A stretch of DNA of 64,000 nucleotides, taken from contig NW_026623100.1 of the NCBI RefSeq assembly GCF_023065955.2, positions 71,552,727 through 71,616,726 on the forward strand. Direction: 5' to 3'. The first letter of the stretch is position 1. Every line of letters begins with the position of its first letter. A program made the translations under genes and the position numbers. The notes beneath the pieces are model-generated. The model ran no database searches. It was not told the DNA's origin and worked only from the letters and a program-made list of their open reading frames with translations. This document shows, piece by piece, positions 58,721 through 64,000 of the stretch. Source of the DNA: Ursus arctos (taxonomy: Eukaryota; Chordata; Mammalia; Carnivora; Ursidae).

Positions 58721-59499
58721 TGAGAAAATATGGACGGTTGTTCTTTTTCTCACATCATCTTGAGAAAGAGACACACAAAAAATATCAACTACCTGTTCTC
58801 AGAATACTACATGAGGTTGAGGAAGGGAGAATATTTTTTCCAGTGGCTTTCTCCTGTTTCTGTCTCCCACTGGTAAAAATCTATCAACTCCTGGATTATG
58901 TCATCAGGCTTCCCTGGGCCAGATTCCCCAGGGGTCCAGTCAAACTCTGTCAGTTGTCATAGTATACAAGACTCCTCAGCTCTAGTGGAGACCAGAAGCT
59001 GCAGCAACATGGCACGGTAACTATGGAACTAGCTTGAGTTCTTGCTCATACCTTTTAGTCTAGAAGATTCAAGTGGCCAACACCCCAAGACCCAGAGAGA
59101 GGGCTAGCATAGCTGCATTGATCTGGGTAGTGTAAGAACTGTATTTTGTACAGAGAGAAAAGAAATGGCTTATCAGAAATTGCCAGAAGAAGCTAGACAT
59201 TATGACATGAGAGGAATCAGAGCATTTTCTAGTAAGAAACTTCATACTTTAACAAAGGTTAAGGCCAGCATGGCTTGAACCACAAACACTGAATGGAGAG
59301 TATATGAATCTGAAAGTGAGGGAAGCTAATAATTTCAGAGAGCAGATTTCCCCCTCCAGCAACTGTAGACATGATGGAAAAAATGGGAGCAACCAGAAGA
59401 TCAGGAAACATTTCCTCCTGCAGAAACATGCCTGCATCCAGAGGAAATGCTTTCCCTCCAAGGATGCAGAGAACACTTCATCTCTTTCATCCGCCTGTT
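58721..59499. other. Unassigned noncoding DNA
   Basis: No gene or repeat placed; frames at 59249-59582 on opposite strands overlap and show no family features. Confidence 0.4.
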
Positions 59500-59900
59500 C
59501 TCTTATGCATGCATTCATTCATCTAACATCTATTCAGCTCTGCTTGCCAGGTGCCATAATAGGCATCTGGAGAACAGAGTGAATAGGTCACCTTTGACAG
59601 GTATTCACATCTCCCAGTGACAGACACACAAACCATGCCTGGTAGTAAACACTCCAGCAGATATGCAACAATGAGAGCACAGAGGGAGGGGCAGATTACT
59701 CTTTTAAGGGAGTAAGAAAATGCTCATCAGTCCTGAAGGAGGCACATATATAGGATAAGCCTTGGCTCAGTTTGTCCTGCAAGGAACATACAGCAAAATA
59801 TCCCATTAGTGAGTGCACCATGTGAAAAGCAGAATTGGGAGGGGCCATGCTCTGTGCAGGGACTGGTTGAGGGGTCAGTGTGACTGAAGCTTGGGTCTCA
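59500..59900 (-). repeat. L2 LINE, antisense
   Basis: 'atgcattcattcatctaacatctattc', 'ttgccaggtgccataataggcatctgg' at the start, then 'gagagcacagagggaggggcag', 'cagtcctgaaggaggcacatatataggataagcc' and 'ggaacatacagcaaa' follow L2 in reverse complement. Confidence 0.7.
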
Positions 59901-61689
59901 TCTCAAAACAGAAAGCAGAACAGTGGCAGACCTAGGATGATAATCCAGAGTAACTCACTTCCACCAGGGTAATCTTCCTACAAATTGACAAGCTTCCCAC
60001 CATGTCAATCAAACACCAGTTCCAAAACATCCCATGCTATTACAGTTAGGTACTGGAGAGCTACCCAAAAGGAAGGGACAGAGAATTTGCTCTTAGAACG
60101 CTATTCTACGTGAGCTGACACCCAATCATCTGTTGGAGACTGTTTCCCACTGCAACTCACCTTGGGGTCAGTTCACCAAAAATGTGCTCAGAGTCACAGC
60201 ACAGCTGGCAGCAGATAACCCCACCCCTTGCCTTTGATCTGCGGGCATGGTGATTGTCAGACTGTACATTTCAGCTAGTGATGAAAACATTGACGATACC
60301 CCAACCCCAACCCTTAACCTTGAGCCATGGGTTGATAATGTTCCCTAGAGCAAGCAAGGGTACGGTCTAGAGCCTGAGCCACGGTGTTTGAGGAAAACCC
60401 CAAATAGAGCCTCTCTGGTTTTTGGCCTGACAAGATGTCCCGGTGGTGCTGGGATTTGCTCCTTTGCAGGCAGATGTCTCATTCAAATGAAAGTTGTTTT
60501 ACACACGGATCTGAAAAAAACCTGAAAATGTTTGCTATTAAACTCAGGCTGGCTGGCCCACCCCAAGCATGGAGACAATCTGCCTCTCAGATGTGAGGAA
60601 ACTTGGAAGGATGTCTCCAGGCCTTGGCACAACACAGGCTTTCTGGGCCTTGGTGACATATAGGTGCTTTATAATGTAGCCCATTTGTTATGCTGTTTAA
60701 ATATGTATATGCTGGGTACAGAAAGCTAATATCTGGAACAATAAGGTAATCCTATATGCTTTTCAATGAAAAACACGAGCAGAAGGCTACTTGTTGCCAG
60801 AATTCTGCCATTCTCACTTAATTCTGTCTTTCAGTTACGTGATATCTCCAAAAGCACACTTTGTTAAAATTGCCTGGAGAAAATGAGCTACAAACAATAT
60901 CCACTCCACCTTTGAGAACCAGGAGGTCAAAGAAACACAAAGAAACATTACCAAAGACAGAGACTGTAGCAATCCTGGGGAAGGCTACTTCTGGGCTGGC
61001 TGTCTAGTCCCCACTCCCACTGGCTGCCACACGGTGCCTAAAAGGTGGTAAATGTGGGGATGGGTGGGCGAAGGGGTGAGAGAGGAGGACATCTATGCTT
61101 TCTCACATATTTTGAAAAGAACTTCATAGCAGAAAGAGATTAAGGCTTTTTGGCATGTTAGTGGCAGAAGCCTCCTCCTGGCCTCGTCCATATGTTACAG
61201 TCCGGGTGGAACAAAGAGCTAAATCAAAACTGAAATCAGTGGGGGTAGGGCTGCAGGGAGAGGAGCTGGTGAATCTGCAGGTAAGCAGGTGCCCATTTGA
61301 GCTCTGAAGAGGAGAGGCTCACTCACCATCAACTGCTGTGACGTGAGAGTGGGAGGAATCCGAGCTCAGCCAGGCTCTTGCTTGCAAGCTCCCTGCTCCC
61401 GAGTGCTTTCTATGCCTCGGAGACGAATCTGCCCTGTGGGTATGCTGGGGTGAATTATTTATCCACCCTGACCATCAGTTCCTTTTTGAAAATTGAATAA
61501 TGCTCTTGAATCCCTAGGGTTGCTGTAAGAAATCAAAATAACTTCTATGGAATTGCCAAGTACAGCGTCTCATATAAACTGAGATGTCAACAATTAGGTA
61601 GCTCCCTCGAGATACATAATGGCCCCTAAAGAAATAATTCTCTAAAAACATGGAAGATGAAGTCCTACCAGATACGTAAACAAAGAGGA
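59901..61689. other. 1.8 kb of DNA with no gene recognised
   Basis: The most GC-balanced stretch of the right half, but with few CpGs and no exon, promoter or repeat that I can place. Confidence 0.4.
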
Positions 61690-62040
61690 CTCCATTGGCT
61701 TTTCTCCCTCCCTCAACATCCCCAGTGGCCAAGAAGGATCTCGTTAGCTCGACCTCACTTCCCATACCAGTTCCTCTGAGAGTCCTTCACCAGTTCTCTA
61801 GGAGAGAAAGCTTTGGGAGCCAGGTCTGTGCTCTTAATATCACAGACCATTTTGCACTGCACTGTGATTTCCTGTCTCCTCATCTGTTTCTTCCACCAGC
61901 CTGTGAGCCCACTGCAACTTATGCCTTATTTACCTCTGTATTCCGCCCCACCCATTGCTAATATAAAGTGGTATAGAACAAGCATTTCGAACATATCTTA
62001 TAAAAAAATAAATGTATGAATAGATGAATGCATGAATAGG
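61690..62040 (+). repeat. L2 LINE 3' region, sense
   Basis: 'ccagcctgtgagcccactgcaac', 'ccttatttacctctgtattcc', 'ggtatagaacaagcatttcg' and 'aataaatgtatgaatagatgaatgcatgaat' follow the L2 3' end; the upstream 'ttcctctgagagtcc' part is weaker. Confidence 0.65.
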
Positions 62041-62849
62041 ATTAAATGAATAATCATTTCCTCCATCTCCCAGCTCAAAGTTCAAACAGATTACTCAGTC
62101 ATGAATAGGCTTTCCCAATCTTGTCGCTCACCATGAAAACACAGGCAGGGAAGTCTCAGCAAACCACATCTTAAAAGAGATGAGTTTGTGATCTCCATTT
62201 CTCTGGGTGAATTTCTACTCTGCGGAATCAGGCAGTCGTGTAAACCACTGTCAGACTCAGAGGAGCCCACTGCTTTAAGAGTGGGGGAGTTGAAATTGCT
62301 TAGCAGCCAGAGCTAACCCACTGGAGGAAGTATCTTCTTCTTTTCTCTAAATGTTTACAGCATCATTTAGTTGGGACTTTCATGGCCCACTTCTATCTCA
62401 GAACAAAGCATGGTTCAGTCACTCTTGCACTTGTTGGCCCAGTAACATCCCCAAGAAGATAATTTTTCAGAAGAAACATCAAAGCTCATCTGTATTTGGA
62501 GGCAGCATAAAGCACACCCCCAAATGACAAGTGTGACTGATGTCTCCCCAGGGGCATCTGTACCACCTTCTTTCTCAGGAAAGCTCAGGAATAGATGAGC
62601 TGTCTTGTTCTCTTGTTCACATTACATTAAACATTCACCCCATCTCTTGAGAGCAACCTTGATCTAAAGGACGTGGAAAGCTGGGAAGACACACACCTAC
62701 GATGGAGGTATTAATGGAAATGGAGGATGGGTAAGAACACAGGATATGAAATACCAGAGTCATTTAAATCACAGAATCTATTTTTGCCTTGTTAGACAAA
62801 CATCGGGAAATGGAGACTCACAGGAAGTCTTCGGACCTGTGTGCAATCT
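62041..62849. other. Unassigned noncoding DNA
   Basis: No gene or repeat placed over 0.8 kb. Confidence 0.4.
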
Positions 62850-62985
62850 TTCATCCATCAACATTTACTGAGTCCTGAGATGGTTTAAGTGTCCATGCAT
62901 GTGTCTGGGGCTGCTTGCATCAGACTCTAGAGAATCAGCTGGGGAGTGACAGAGGGCTCGATAAGTAAGTAAACGCCTCTTTCGT
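62850..62985 (-). repeat. L2 LINE 3' end, antisense, weak
   Basis: 'tttcatccatcaacatttactgagtcctgag' and 'gactctagagaatcagctggggagtgacagagggctcgataagtaagtaaac' resemble the antisense L2 3' end with heavy decay. Confidence 0.5.
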
Positions 62986-64000
62986 CCTGAGTTAATTCAC
63001 AAGGTACTTAGAGAAGGTAACTTTAGGTTTTCAATTAAGTGGGTTTGCAAATATTTTACCCCATTTTAAACGTAACACCAGTAATGTGCAGTGATTAATA
63101 ATTCGCTGAGTCCCTGAAGGGATAGAACCTTCTGCTCCAAGATTGTTCTCCAAATAATGGAGAGTGAACCAGATGGTACTTTCTCTTTAAGCAGGCTGGC
63201 TTCTAAGAAGCACGTGATGTTTAGTTCTATTTCCTTTCCCAACTCACAAATTGGGTAATGACCTCCTCCAAAGGCATGAAGGGTAGACAGAACTGGGGTG
63301 TCCCATTATCTAAAAGTCCCTCCATATGGAAACAGACAGACTCTTCTATCATGCTGCTAATGCTCACACACACTGCTAAGAATGGCCTGCTTCTCCCCAA
63401 GCAAGAGAACAGCTAGTCCTACTCTGTTAGATAGACATTAGCAAAATCACAATGAAAGAATAGCCAATGGAGATTACACCTGCTATTGGGATATAGACAT
63501 AAAAACCAAATAGATCAATATTTAGGTGAATGTTTTTCTCTCTTAATGAGATCCCATTCCCCTTATTCCACCATAGGAGAAAAAAGTAATCCCGATAAAG
63601 CTGATTAATACCTGTAATTTATTTAGAATCATAATAGCTAGTTCTGGTCTGGGTCAACAAACATTTATTTGCCCGATTTCTCAAAACTTCTGCAGCTAAA
63701 ATTATATGCCATGAAATTTGCTGGTCAAAACAATTGTACTCAAGGAATGGGCCTAACACAGATTAAAGATATTTCTCAGGGACCACTTACTAAGACTGGA
63801 TAATTAACAAACATTTCAGATATATGTTGAATGCTTAAGATGGAATTTATTATTTCTCACAAAGATTAATTAAAAAAATTATTACTCAAAAATTTCCATT
63901 TTCCAAGCATTATTGCTAGCCTGGCTTTATTGCATTGACATTTAAAACAAATAAAATTGAGTCATGATTTCTGTCAGTTAAATAAATATATTCTGCTGAA
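62986..64000. other. A+T-rich unique DNA to the window end
   Basis: No repeat, exon or RNA gene recognised. Low in simple repeats; conservation data would be needed to tell plain intergenic DNA from a conserved noncoding block. Confidence 0.4.

Noticed and set aside
58480..58962. Plus-strand frame of 160 codons
   Set aside because: It crosses an L2 remnant, and a second plus-strand frame overlaps it; no domain seen.
1..64000. CRISPR array, operon, tRNA, rRNA, snRNA or mitochondrial insertion
   Set aside because: None of the signatures was seen. The only tRNA-like sequences are the degenerate heads of the SINEs, and the repeats and composition are those of a mammalian nuclear genome.

Overview
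This is mammalian nuclear DNA from a carnivore, most likely a bear-family species (Ursidae; giant panda or Ursus). The evidence is a set of tRNA-derived carnivore SINEs (Can-SINE/SINEC). Three of them (22345, 42711, 57594) carry the 'gggcgtgatccc...cctctgct...gcctgcttcttcctctcccac' version that I associate with ursid genomes. Carnivore-type L1 3' ends occur at 32448, 32757 and 52111. The species call is inference; the carnivore call is firm.

I could support no protein-coding exon, RNA gene, CpG island or promoter. The only recognisable protein homology is a dead LINE-1 ORF2 fragment (about 33020-35033, minus strand). The window therefore reads as intergenic or deep intronic sequence, A+T-rich, filled with retroelements of several ages: ancient L2 and MIR throughout, two MLT1-like LTRs (12652, 46870), a MER5A-like hAT element (18836), old L1 copies (31110-35880 minus, 36330 plus, 51830-53575 plus), then carnivore L1 and SINE copies.

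Layout. 0-12 kb: unique DNA with MIR/L2 scraps, two SINEs and a 33-bp perfect inverted repeat (8933-9042). 12-20 kb: MLT1 LTR, MIRs, a 313-nt pure purine tract (16602-16914), an L2 and the MER5A. 20-27 kb: five SINEs, including a composite unit (22762-23357) that looks like one retrotransposition of SINE-spacer-SINE, then a 161-bp imperfect palindrome (26641-26801). 30-37 kb: an old minus-strand L1 split by a SINE, a short L1 3' end and a 2.3-kb carnivore L1. 37-50 kb: largely unique DNA with two SINEs, L2s, an interrupted MIR and an LTR. 50-54 kb: a diverged local duplication followed by an old plus-strand L1 holding a G-rich L1 tail and a SINE. 54-64 kb: several L2 copies, one young-type SINE and unique DNA.

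Nothing here forms a gene system. The points worth a second look are structural: the composite SINE unit, the two palindromes, the G-quadruplex-prone L1 tail, the purine tract, the local duplication, and the layered insertions whose target-site duplications can be read directly.
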